Source: UMGS1484 sp045661365 (GTDB lineage Bacteria > Bacillota > Clostridia > Oscillospirales > Acutalibacteraceae). From it: a DNA stretch of 28,740 nucleotides. A program made the translations under genes and the position numbers. The notes under the pieces were generated by a model. That model made no database searches. It saw only the letters and a program-made list of their open reading frames with translations, and was not told the origin of the DNA. Of the stretch, positions 15,522-22,947 are shown piece by piece; the first letter of the stretch is position 1, and each line of letters begins with the position of its first letter. The stretch spans positions 1-28,740 of the forward strand of contig JAZRFL010000060.1 of assembly GCA_045661365.1 (NCBI GenBank), given 5' to 3'.

Positions 15522-16043
15522 ATGACCGCATTGGAAATCGACCAAGCATTAAGTGAAATTATGAAAAACAAATGCGAAGAAAGCAAACAAAAACTGGCTT
15601 GCTTGCTACCAAACGCCAAACAAGAGCGCAAAGCGTTGCAAATTGAGTTGGGAATGTATTCTTTGTTTTTACGGTTCGGTCAATTACACGACGTAAAAAA
15701 AGGCGAAACGCCCCAAGAGCAACGGGAACACGTATTGTATATTCGGGAACAAATGATGTTACGGGAAAAGCAGATGCAAAACTTCCCTAAATTTGAAATG
15801 CAGTATCAGCAAATCACCGACACCGAAGAAAAAAAGCGGCTGATTGCTACATATCACGCAGAAATACAAATGCGATGTCAGATGGTTCCCAACTATTTGC
15901 AACAATACCAAGCCGCAAAGTCGGCAGGTAATGCGGAGGAGACCTTTGAAGCAGGTATTAAGGTGGCCGTGGTGGAAGAAGGATTCCGTTTGTGGGAACA
16001 ATGGCGTGAGCGACACAACGTATATCCGGGATTGTTAGGGTGA
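15522..16043 (+). CDS. Hypothetical helical protein, first gene of a regulator operon
   Basis: A 173-residue soluble protein of unknown function. It has no signal peptide or membrane helix, is rich in Glu, Gln, Lys and Met, and is predicted by eye to be nearly all helical. Three Cys (KNKCEESKQKLACLL near the start, QMRCQMV near residue 118) do not form a clear metal motif. Start: ATG behind AAAGGAG, with its own promoter. Its stop codon overlaps the GTG of the ArsR-DUF2087 gene by 4 nt, so translational coupling is likely. Position suggests that it is a partner or target of the two regulators that follow. I do not recognise the family. Confidence 0.75.
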   Translation: MTALEIDQALSEIMKNKCEESKQKLACLLPNAKQERKALQIELGMYSLFLRFGQLHDVKKGETPQEQREHVLYIREQMMLREKQMQNFPKFEMQYQQITDTEEKKRLIATYHAEIQMRCQMVPNYLQQYQAAKSAGNAEETFEAGIKVAVVEEGFRLWEQWRERHNVYPGLLG

Positions 16044-16585
16044 ATAACATGAAGTATGCCAAAATATTGCAACTGTTGGGCAACGAAACCCGTGTAAAAA
16101 TTTTGCGGTTGTTGATGCGCGAAGATTCTTACGTGGAAAAGTTGGCTTGCGAACTGAATTTAACACCCGCTACCGTGTGTTACCATTTGAAAAAAATGGA
16201 AAATGCAGATGTGGTGCGTTGCAACCGTTCCCAATTTTACGTCATTTATTCTCTTGACCCCGCTTTTTTGGCGTTGTCTGTAGGACAGTTATTGGCAGGG
16301 TGTCCCGTTACTGCAAAAGTCGAAGAAGATAGTAAATACCAAAAGCAGGTAATTGCTAACTTTTTTCGTTACGGACGATTGACCCATATTCCATCCCAGC
16401 GAAAAAAGCGGGAAATCGTGGTACGGGAAATCGCCAAATCCTTTAAAAGTCAAAAGCAGTACACCGAAGAGGAAGTCAACGAAATCATTCACAAATACCA
16501 CGCGGACCACTGCACCATTCGTCGGGAAATGGTCATGATGGGACTGTTGGTTCGTAAAAACAATCTTTATTGGGTGGGATCGTGA
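16040..16585 (+). CDS. ArsR-type winged-helix regulator with C-terminal DUF2087 domain
   Basis: A 181-residue DNA-binding protein. Residues about 5-75 form an ArsR-like winged helix (LLGNETRVKILRLLM, then the recognition-helix region TPATVCYHLKKMENA). Residues about 98-178 match DUF2087 (IANFFRYGRLTHIPSQRKKR, YTEEEVNEIIHKYH, TIRREMVMMGLLVR). This architecture is common in Firmicutes, with no settled ligand. The classical ArsR metal-binding Cys motif is absent; the few Cys are scattered. Start: GTG overlapping the previous stop (GTGA). It probably autoregulates through the dyad at 15424-15451, which is inference. Confidence 0.88.
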   Translation: MNNMKYAKILQLLGNETRVKILRLLMREDSYVEKLACELNLTPATVCYHLKKMENADVVRCNRSQFYVIYSLDPAFLALSVGQLLAGCPVTAKVEEDSKYQKQVIANFFRYGRLTHIPSQRKKREIVVREIAKSFKSQKQYTEEEVNEIIHKYHADHCTIRREMVMMGLLVRKNNLYWVGS

Positions 16586-16803
16586 GTACGGTCACTGTTG
16601 CCCCATTTATCAAAGAATACCGCCGACGACAGAAAATCACCCAAGCGGATTTTGCCAAACTGGTGGGAGTATCTCCCCAAGCGGTTTCCAAATGGGAACG
16701 GGAACAAGGGTATCCCGACATCACCCTACTCCCCCGACTCGCCCACTTGTTTGATTGTTCGGTGAACGATTTTTTTCCACAACAAAGGACAGACCTTGGT
16801 TAA
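16582..16803 (+). CDS. XRE-family helix-turn-helix regulator
   Basis: A 73-residue, single-domain Cro/C1-type DNA-binding protein. The helix-turn-helix covers about residues 12-60 (RRRQKITQADFAKLVGVS, then PQAVSKWEREQGYPD) and ends with the usual LAHLFDCSVNDFF tail. The GTG at 16582 overlaps the stop of the preceding gene (GTGA) and gives a full domain, so I prefer it to an in-frame TTG 12 nt upstream. Having no sensor domain, it may rely on its operon partners for input. The terminator overlaps its last codons. Confidence 0.88.
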   Translation: MSTVTVAPFIKEYRRRQKITQADFAKLVGVSPQAVSKWEREQGYPDITLLPRLAHLFDCSVNDFFPQQRTDLG

Positions 16804-16816
16804 GGTCTGTCCTTTT
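16784..16816. terminator. Intrinsic terminator overlapping the XRE stop codon
   Basis: A perfect 14-bp stem (AAAGGACAGACCTT and complement) with a short loop spans the end of the XRE gene and is followed by TTTT on the plus strand. It also lies downstream of the minus-strand aminotransferase gene and could serve it, although the minus-strand T-tract is broken. Confidence 0.85.
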
Positions 16817-16833
16817 ACATTTACATTATTATA

Positions 16834-18123
16834 TTATGCCCGTTCAGCGAGGATTTTGTCTACGCTAACCAATTTGACACACAGGCAGAACAAGCGGGTG
16901 GCAATTTCCAAATCGGCCACGGGGGGATAAGAGGGAGCAATACGGATATTGCTGTCGTCAGGGTCTTTGCCATAGGGGTAGGTAGCCCCTGCTCCGGTAA
17001 GAATAACCCCTGCTTTTTTGCAACGGCTGACAATGCTCTTGGCGCAACCGGGCAGAGCGTCAAAGGAGATAAAATACCCGCCCTTGGGCTCGATCCAAGA
17101 ACCGATTTCCAAACCGCCCAATTCTTCACGGAAGATATTCAGCACCATTTCAAATTTGGGGCGCAAAATGTTGGCGTGGAGTCGCATATGTTCTTTCATT
17201 CCGTTGATATCCCCAAAGAACCGCACGTGGCGCAGTTGGTTTACCTTGTCGTGGCCAATGGTTTGAATGGTCAGTTGCTTTTTGATGTCCTCCATGTTGT
17301 TGTGGGAGGTTGCCAAAGCGGCGATTCCCGAACCGGGGAAACTGATTTTCGAGGTAGAAGCAAACTTATAGACCATGTCGGGATTGCCTGCTTTTTTGCA
17401 TTCAGCAAGAATCTCGATCAGTTCATCCTGCACATCGTCGTACAGGTGATGAATCCCGTAGGCGTTGTCCCAGAAAATGCGAAAATCCTTGGCGGCGGGT
17501 TTCAGACGGGCGAAGCGACGTACCACTTGGTCGGAATAGGAGTTGCCGGTGGGGTTGGAATATTTGGGCACGCACCAAATCCCTTTGATGGCATCGTCTT
17601 CGGCAACCAATTTTTCAATCATGTCCATGTCAGGGCCGTCGGCGTGCATGGGAATATTGATCATTTCTACCCCAAAATACTGGGTAATGGCAAAGTGACG
17701 ATCATACCCGGGCACGGGACACAGGAATTTTACTTTGTCCAATTTACACCAAGGGGTGTTGCCCATAATACCGTGGGTCATGGCACGTGCTACGGTGTCG
17801 TACATCACATTCAAGCTGGAGTTACCGTAAATAATGATATTGTCTACGTTTACTTCCATCATATCGGCAATGAGTTGCTTGGCTTCGGCAATGCCGTCTA
17901 ACACGCCGTAGTTGCGACAATCGGTACCGTCTTCGCAGGTCAGGTCATCGGAAGAGCTGAGCACGTCCATCATACCCATAGAAAGGTTCAGTTGGTCAGC
18001 ACCGGGTTTACCGCGAGCCATGTTCAGTTCCAAATGGCGGCTTTGGTACTCCTTGTACTCGGCGTGAAGGTCTGCCCGCAGGGCTTGCAGTTCTTCGGTG
18101 GTCATTTCTTTGTATGCTTTCAT
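16834..18123 (-). CDS. PLP-dependent aminotransferase, aspartate aminotransferase-like (MocR-type family PF12897)
   Basis: A 429-residue cytosolic fold-type I aminotransferase. The N-terminal LELNMARGKPGADQLNLS is characteristic of the PF12897 aspartate aminotransferase group. Active-site residues visible: Asn190 in KYSNPTGN, Asp219 and Tyr222 in FWDNAYGIHH, and the PLP lysine Lys259 in FASTSKISFPGSG. A late Arg in SNIRIAPSYPP is the likely carboxylate binder. It would exchange amino groups between aspartate (or a similar acid) and 2-oxoglutarate. It lies 33 nt after the phosphatase gene on the same strand and may be cotranscribed. Together with the AspT-family transporter and fumarate-reductase-like genes upstream, it hints at aspartate/C4-acid metabolism. 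Exact substrate is not proven. Confidence 0.88.
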   Translation of the reverse strand: MKAYKEMTTEELQALRADLHAEYKEYQSRHLELNMARGKPGADQLNLSMGMMDVLSSSDDLTCEDGTDCRNYGVLDGIAEAKQLIADMMEVNVDNIIIYGNSSLNVMYDTVARAMTHGIMGNTPWCKLDKVKFLCPVPGYDRHFAITQYFGVEMINIPMHADGPDMDMIEKLVAEDDAIKGIWCVPKYSNPTGNSYSDQVVRRFARLKPAAKDFRIFWDNAYGIHHLYDDVQDELIEILAECKKAGNPDMVYKFASTSKISFPGSGIAALATSHNNMEDIKKQLTIQTIGHDKVNQLRHVRFFGDINGMKEHMRLHANILRPKFEMVLNIFREELGGLEIGSWIEPKGGYFISFDALPGCAKSIVSRCKKAGVILTGAGATYPYGKDPDDSNIRIAPSYPPVADLEIATRLFCLCVKLVSVDKILAERA

Positions 18124-18156
18124 AAAATTCTATCCTCATTCCTTAGAAATAAAATA

Positions 18157-19329
18157 TCAATAATAGGTTACGTTGACCCGTTTCCCGATTTTTTTCAGGG
18201 TTTTGGTCAACTCAATGATCAGCTGCATTTTAATGCTAAAGCTGATCGGCAGATTGGGGTTTTGGTGGGCAGGGTTCATGGCACGACCAATAAAGAAGTT
18301 AATGTCGGTGGCATCTTCCAAGATCATGCGGCACAGCTGTGACGCCCCATCTTTTTTATACCCCCACCGCACGTAGGACTCGTTATCTTTTAAGTAGTCC
18401 TTGGCATATTCCAGCACGCGGTTGACCGTAATTACCCCTTCGGTGACCAACTCCATCCCCTCCAAGGTGGCGGTGGGCGGAATATCGTCGTCGTAGTAAT
18501 CCAAATTGGGCATTAGTTCTTTTCCCAAATAATCAGCCACCAGGTTGGAGGTCGTACCGCCGCACACCACGTGCTTGCCTTCGCTGGAAAGAAACTGGGA
18601 GATCATGTTTTCGGTTTCTTCATGCACCGCAGGAGGGCCAAACATAACGTTGAGCACCTCTCGCTTGCGCAAACGAATGGCACACACGGTAGTATCATCA
18701 CCGGGTTTAAAGCGGTACAGGTTATTGACCTCTTCCAGCAACACGGTAGCCCAGGTTTTGGCCGAAAAATTGGGGTCATAGATCGCTTCCAGATATTGAA
18801 TAATATCTTCTCGTTCCCACCCGAATTTGCGGTCAAGCCCGATTCCTGCGTGGGTCACCCCGTCGCTCATGGCAATGAACAAATCGTTTTCCTGCAGGTC
18901 AATATGGGAATGGTAGATCTGCTTATCCCCGATTTGATGAATATGCTTTGGTGGGCAATAATGCTTGCCGTCTCGCAGGACAATAATCAAGGGATTGTCG
19001 TATTGGTAAATTTCTGCTTTTTTGTTGTTCAGCAAATGAATCAGGGTAAAGGTGGAGTATGCCACCCCTCGCACCGAACAGATCGGCAAGGTGTCGGCAA
19101 TGGTGTTTACGCATTCTTCCATGGAAAGCCCCGCGGCCATCATGGTAGAAATGATCTTAGAAGTAAGGGTAGACAAAATACTGGCTTTTACCCCGCTCCC
19201 CAAGCCGTCGGCCAGCACGATCACGGTAGAATTGTCGCCCTGCTCCAACACGTCGATGTGGTCGCCGCACAGCTGTTCACCATACTTGTTCATGCTTTGG
19301 TAGCCGATGTCGGCAAACAAACTATTCAT
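18157..19329 (-). CDS. SpoIIE-type PP2C protein phosphatase paired with a sensory hydrogenase
   Basis: A 390-residue soluble serine/threonine phosphatase. The PP2C/SpoIIE core covers about residues 1-225 with metal-binding Asp motifs ADGLGSG (40-46), AMSDGVTHAG and GDDTTVCAIRL. An additional C-terminal region (with CGGTTSN and a conserved helical tail) has no function known to me. It overlaps the sensory [FeFe]-hydrogenase gene by 8 nt (ATG inside the preceding stop region), so the two are translationally coupled. I chose the ATG at 19329; a TTG two codons upstream lies too close to the AAGGAG. The pair matches the group C3 [FeFe]-hydrogenase arrangement, in which the phosphatase is thought to relay the H2/redox signal to an anti-sigma-antagonist or similar protein. 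Its target is not in the window. Confidence 0.9.
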   Translation of the reverse strand: MNSLFADIGYQSMNKYGEQLCGDHIDVLEQGDNSTVIVLADGLGSGVKASILSTLTSKIISTMMAAGLSMEECVNTIADTLPICSVRGVAYSTFTLIHLLNNKKAEIYQYDNPLIIVLRDGKHYCPPKHIHQIGDKQIYHSHIDLQENDLFIAMSDGVTHAGIGLDRKFGWEREDIIQYLEAIYDPNFSAKTWATVLLEEVNNLYRFKPGDDTTVCAIRLRKREVLNVMFGPPAVHEETENMISQFLSSEGKHVVCGGTTSNLVADYLGKELMPNLDYYDDDIPPTATLEGMELVTEGVITVNRVLEYAKDYLKDNESYVRWGYKKDGASQLCRMILEDATDINFFIGRAMNPAHQNPNLPISFSIKMQLIIELTKTLKKIGKRVNVTYY

Positions 19330-20983
19330 CGGCAATCGACTCCTTTAATTTGGTAAGAGCGATTTTGGTTTCGGCGGCGGTTTCCCCCAGCAACGAAGCG
19401 ATCTCTTGCACAATACGCATTTGTTTTTCTACCACGTTGTCGGCAATTTCCACCGTTTGTGCGGTAATAGCCTCTTTCTTTTGCCGCTCCAAGGTTTCCT
19501 CGGTAATGTTACGCATGTCGGCAATCAAAATATGATACGCCGCATCCAAAATAACCGTGATCTCCAAATAGGTGTTGGTCTTTTCCATATGAAGCTGGTG
19601 AGTAGAGATCCGTTGCTTCTTTTCCAGAGGAATTGCAAAAATATCGGGATCCATAAGGTGAGAAATGGATTCTCCCATCACATCTATACGATGTTCAACC
19701 CCCAGCATATTCATGGCAGAACGGTTGATTTGCTGAATCTCCAACTCGTGATTAAGCACGATAATGCCGTTGGGGGTGTTGTTGATGATGGTGTCGGAAA
19801 AGGTTTCGGCTTTTTCTTTTAAATAAGGCAAGCACATGGAAATGTCTGCCTTGCCACGGTAAATGGCAACCGCTTTGTCACGACAAGTAGAATATCCGCA
19901 ACCACCGCAGTTCAGTTCGTCTTCCCGTGAGTTTTTGCCCATGCGAGCCAAAATCTCTTTTAGGGTTTCTTCGTCGGGGTATTCCCGCTTGCGGGGAATG
20001 GGCAAAAATTCTTTGTGCATACTGCCTGTGTAAGCAGGGGTAAAGGCAAAGGATTTGTCCACGTTTTGTTCCACCAGTGACACGTCCAACAAGGTGGTGG
20101 TGGTGCGTCCCGGACCGCCGATACAGCCCGACTGACAAGCCGACATTTCAATAAAGCACTTGTGCATGGTGCCCTTTTGAATTTCCTTCAAAGCATCTAC
20201 ACATTCTTTTACGCCATCTACGGCAATGTAGGTATACTCTCGATTTTTTTCGCCCATGGCACGAATGATTCCGCGGGCAACGGGGAAAATGGCGGTTTTG
20301 TTATGTTGCGCCCCCTCCCCTGTGGCGGTAATGGCAATATTTTGCTCGGCAAGCCAACGATCAAGTTGGTCAAAAGTCAGTACCGCATCGGCATAACCTT
20401 CGTACCGTTCGGCCTCGTCTTTTTTGGCAATACACGGGCCAATAAATACCACCTTGGCATCGGGTATACGCGTTTTAATGTCCAGCGCATGGGTCTGCAT
20501 AGGAGAAAGCACCGGTGCCAAGTAAGGAATCACGTCGGGGAAATACTTTTGAATCATTAAATTGACCGAAGGACAGCTGGAGGAGATCACAATATCTCGT
20601 CCCTCGCTGAGCAGGGCGTTGTATTCTTCGCACACCTTGGTGGCGCCCACGGCGGTTTCTTCGGCAGAGGTAAAACCCAATTGCTTTAAGGCACGCTCCA
20701 CGTCGGCAATGGTTGCCCCGCCGTATTGGGCGGCAAACGAAGGAGCCATGCTTGCCACCACAGGGTGACCGCTTTTCAGCATACCCTCTACTGCGTAGCG
20801 CTCCGAAAAAATCTCTTTACTGGTTTGGGGACAAGCGTTGTAGCAAAGCCCGCACCAAATACAATCGTCGGCAATAATGCGCGCATGACCGCCCGAAAAG
20901 CGAATGGCTTTTAGGGGGCAATGCCGAATGCATTTGTGACAACTGCGGCAATTGTTTTGCCGTAATTTTAAATGTTGAGCCAT
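19322..20983 (-). CDS. Sensory [FeFe]-hydrogenase with PAS domain (group C3-like)
   Basis: A 553-residue cytosolic iron-sulfur protein. Two N-terminal [4Fe-4S] motifs (Cys12/15/18/22 and 41/44/47/51) lead into the H-cluster domain with divergent motifs: SSSCPSV (Cys137), GPCIAKKDE (Cys184) and EMSACQSGCIGG (Cys283, Cys287). A further four-Cys Fe-S motif (Cys359, 362, 367, 384; CGGCGYSTC) precedes a PAS domain (about 393-500) and a helical tail that may signal or dimerise. Catalytic [FeFe]-hydrogenases normally carry TSCCPxW in the first motif, and its loss is typical of group C sensors. The likely role is sensing H2 or redox state and controlling the phosphatase that overlaps its 3' end. Start: ATG at 20983 behind AAAGGAGG; a longer start (21019) is rejected. 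Confidence 0.92.
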   Translation of the reverse strand: MAQHLKLRQNNCRSCHKCIRHCPLKAIRFSGGHARIIADDCIWCGLCYNACPQTSKEIFSERYAVEGMLKSGHPVVASMAPSFAAQYGGATIADVERALKQLGFTSAEETAVGATKVCEEYNALLSEGRDIVISSSCPSVNLMIQKYFPDVIPYLAPVLSPMQTHALDIKTRIPDAKVVFIGPCIAKKDEAERYEGYADAVLTFDQLDRWLAEQNIAITATGEGAQHNKTAIFPVARGIIRAMGEKNREYTYIAVDGVKECVDALKEIQKGTMHKCFIEMSACQSGCIGGPGRTTTTLLDVSLVEQNVDKSFAFTPAYTGSMHKEFLPIPRKREYPDEETLKEILARMGKNSREDELNCGGCGYSTCRDKAVAIYRGKADISMCLPYLKEKAETFSDTIINNTPNGIIVLNHELEIQQINRSAMNMLGVEHRIDVMGESISHLMDPDIFAIPLEKKQRISTHQLHMEKTNTYLEITVILDAAYHILIADMRNITEETLERQKKEAITAQTVEIADNVVEKQMRIVQEIASLLGETAAETKIALTKLKESIADE

Positions 20984-21108
20984 GGGAATTCCTCCTTTGG
21001 AAACATAAGAAGATAACAACGGCTTGTTACCCTCTTATATGCCCAACGTAGCAGAGAACGTAGGGGGCGACAACCTGCCGCCCGTTAAGGTGCGTCGCAA
21101 AACCAAGG

Positions 21109-21202
21109 TGTCATTCTGAACGAAATGAAGAATCCGCATCTCCTTGCAGATTACTCACGGATATTACGGATTGCCACGCCCCGTTGGGGCTCGCAATGAC
21201 AG
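21109..21202. repeat. REP-like intergenic repeat (TGTCATTCTGA type)
   Basis: The sequence starts with GTGTCATTCTGAACGAAATG, continues with AAGAATCCG, and ends with GGGGCTCGCAATGACAG. Its ends (TGTCATT at 21110-21116 and AATGACA at 21195-21201) are inverted. This is the widely distributed bacterial repeat whose ends read like TGTCATTCTGAGCGAAGCGAAG / CGCAATGACA. It is non-coding and lies in the gap upstream of the sensory hydrogenase gene. Confidence 0.7.
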
Positions 21203-21205
21203 GAT

Positions 21206-21364
21206 AGGGTGAGCATTGAAACTTGAACCTCGTTTTGAAAAGGCGGATTTCCGCTCACTCTTCGTTGAAATACTCGCCAATACGACAGCCTTGCGAGAAC
21301 GAACGGGCTGAAAAGCACCGAAGTATCCCGCTTTGCGGCGGGTTCAAGTTTTAATGTTCACCCT
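21206..21364. repeat. 159-bp element bounded by 24-bp near-perfect inverted repeats (MITE-like)
   Basis: AGGGTGAGCATTGAAACTTG followed by AACC (21206-21229) matches the complement of 21341-21364 at 22 of 24 positions. Inside are two smaller hairpins (CAGCC/GGCTG near 21286-21310 and CCCGC/GCGGG near 21327-21342) and no reading frame. It starts 4 bp after the REP-like repeat, so the two may form one composite. No transposase is present. I see no convincing target-site duplication. Confidence 0.6.
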
Positions 21365-21381
21365 AGCGAGAAATACCGATC

Positions 21382-21407
21382 CCCGAAGGGCGAAACCGCC
21401 CTTCGGG
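21382..21407 (-). terminator. GC-rich hairpin after the redox operon, possible terminator
   Basis: CCCGAAGGGC and GCCCTTCGGG form a 10-bp stem with a 6-nt loop, 14 nt beyond the stop codon of the ferredoxin gene. No U-run follows on either strand. It may instead stabilise the 3' end of the mRNA or belong to the neighbouring repeats. Confidence 0.4.
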
Positions 21408-21420
21408 AAACAGGTTAAGA

Positions 21421-21660
21421 TTACAGTTTTGCAATTACTTCGGTTTCGAAGAATGCGTCTACCCCTTCGGGGGTAATAGAAAACACATTATCGTCTACCG
21501 TAACGCAAACATCTTTTTGGCAGTTGCCCATGCAAAAAGTACCTGCCAATTCAACCTTGTCACCAAGGCTTTTTTCTTCAATCAATTCTTTCAAACGTTC
21601 CACCACGGTGCGAGAACCTTTCAAATGGCAAGAACTACCAATACATACCGTAACTTTCAT
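21421..21660 (-). CDS. Thioredoxin-like [2Fe-2S] ferredoxin
   Basis: A 79-residue cytosolic electron carrier of the thioredoxin-like [2Fe-2S] family (the fold of NuoE and hydrogenase subunit HydC). Probable cluster ligands are Cys6 and Cys11 (CIGSSC) and Cys43 and Cys47 (CMGNC); a fifth, Cys52, is nearby. It is shorter than NuoE and lacks its N-terminal helical part. It is the last gene of the redox operon, 19 nt after the AspT-family transporter, with a strong AAAGGAGG. It may pass electrons between the operon's complex and other enzymes, or to the sensory hydrogenase beyond the repeat region. Family is clear; partner is unknown. Confidence 0.85.
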   Translation of the reverse strand: MKVTVCIGSSCHLKGSRTVVERLKELIEEKSLGDKVELAGTFCMGNCQKDVCVTVDDNVFSITPEGVDAFFETEVIAKL

Positions 21661-21679
21661 ACGTTTATCCTCCTTTTGA

Positions 21680-22930
21680 TTAGAACAAGATAATCAAGAA
21701 TTGGGAAACCAATACTACTGCAATCAAGGCAATGGGATAGGTTGCGGCATAAGCGGCGGCCACGTCTTCGGTGCCTGCCACGTTAATGAGGGTACCCAAA
21801 GCGGGGGTAGAGGTCATACCGCCGGTGATGGAACCCAGATTGTTTAAGAGGCTGAGCTTCAGCACATATTTGGCAAACAAGAAGCCGAGGATCATGGGAA
21901 TAATGGTCATGATCAAGCCGTATACAAAATACATAATGTCAAAGCTTGCCACAAACTCGGCACCGCCGGGAATACCGGCACCTGCCAAGAACAGTACCAA
22001 CCCCAATTCACGGAACAACTTCAAGGTCGGTTGTGCCGGCATAATGCTTACCTTACCCACTCTGGCAAAGTGACCCATAACCAAGGAAACCAACAAACAA
22101 CCGCCTGTGGTGGTCAGGGAGAAGCAAGTACCGTCTAACCCTTCGCCCGACAGGGGAATTTTAATTTTGCCAACCAACGTACCAAGTACGGCGGCAAAAG
22201 CAAAAGCGGCAATTCCCATGTGGTCAATATGCAACAGATTGGCAATGGATTTTTTCTTGGATTCGTCGGTCTTAATCACCAATTTGGCACGTTCTGCTTC
22301 CATATTGGCTTTGGTCATTTTGGGAATCAATTGTACGAACAATACCACACCGATTACACCGAAGATGTAGGCGATGCCGTGACCCACCGAAACCAACCCC
22401 TCAAATTCGGGAGCAACCGTAGCCTTAGCGGCAGAGAAGGCGGGCGTAGAGGTCAGCGAGCCGGAAAGTAAGCCTACGATCATGGCAACAAAGCCGTCTT
22501 GACTTTCGGCACCGTTGCCGTAGCCGATAGCGTCGATCTCACCAAGACCGATACATGCGGCGGCGGCCAGACCACCTGCTAAAATTACCACCAAACCAAG
22601 CAATACGTAGGAAGTAAAGTTCTTTTTTAAATTACCGAAAAACTTAGGACCTGCAATAAAGCCAACAGCGGTTACAAACAAAACAAGTCCCAAGCTTTCC
22701 ACCATAGAAAGCCACTTTTCATCAAAGGTGATCAAGGTTTTGCCCACAATTGCGTCACTGCAAAAAACAGCACCGAACAACAATGCTACGATAAATACAC
22801 CGGCATCGCCCAAGGAGATTCCTTTTATGGTAATACGCCCCAAGGCATATCCGGCAAACAAAATCGCAAACAAGCAAAACAGTAAGAAGGAAACACCTTC
22901 AACAGGGATAACCCCTCCAAATAAATTCAT
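21680..22930 (-). CDS. AspT/YidE-family transporter lacking RCK domains
   Basis: A 416-residue integral membrane protein with roughly 11-12 helices arranged as two inverted halves. Each half carries the family signature: SGSLTSTPA (156-164) and GGMTSTPAL (370-378). AspT of lactic acid bacteria exchanges aspartate for alanine, and relatives move other carboxylates. Canonical AspT/YidE proteins are about 540-560 residues with two TrkA-C (RCK) domains in the middle loop. Here the loop (about 203-236) is only a short charged linker, so cytosolic gating by RCK is missing. It is 17 nt downstream of the fumarate-reductase-type flavoprotein, which suggests exchange of a C4-dicarboxylate or related acid made or used by that enzyme. 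Substrate is inferred from context only. Confidence 0.82.
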   Translation of the reverse strand: MNLFGGVIPVEGVSFLLFCLFAILFAGYALGRITIKGISLGDAGVFIVALLFGAVFCSDAIVGKTLITFDEKWLSMVESLGLVLFVTAVGFIAGPKFFGNLKKNFTSYVLLGLVVILAGGLAAAACIGLGEIDAIGYGNGAESQDGFVAMIVGLLSGSLTSTPAFSAAKATVAPEFEGLVSVGHGIAYIFGVIGVVLFVQLIPKMTKANMEAERAKLVIKTDESKKKSIANLLHIDHMGIAAFAFAAVLGTLVGKIKIPLSGEGLDGTCFSLTTTGGCLLVSLVMGHFARVGKVSIMPAQPTLKLFRELGLVLFLAGAGIPGGAEFVASFDIMYFVYGLIMTIIPMILGFLFAKYVLKLSLLNNLGSITGGMTSTPALGTLINVAGTEDVAAAYAATYPIALIAVVLVSQFLIILF

Positions 22931-22947
22931 TGGAATACCCTCTTTCC

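Noticed and set aside
19322..20983. Catalytic H2-producing [FeFe]-hydrogenase
   Set aside because: The first H-cluster motif is divergent, a PAS domain follows, and the gene overlaps a phosphatase; these point to a sensor.
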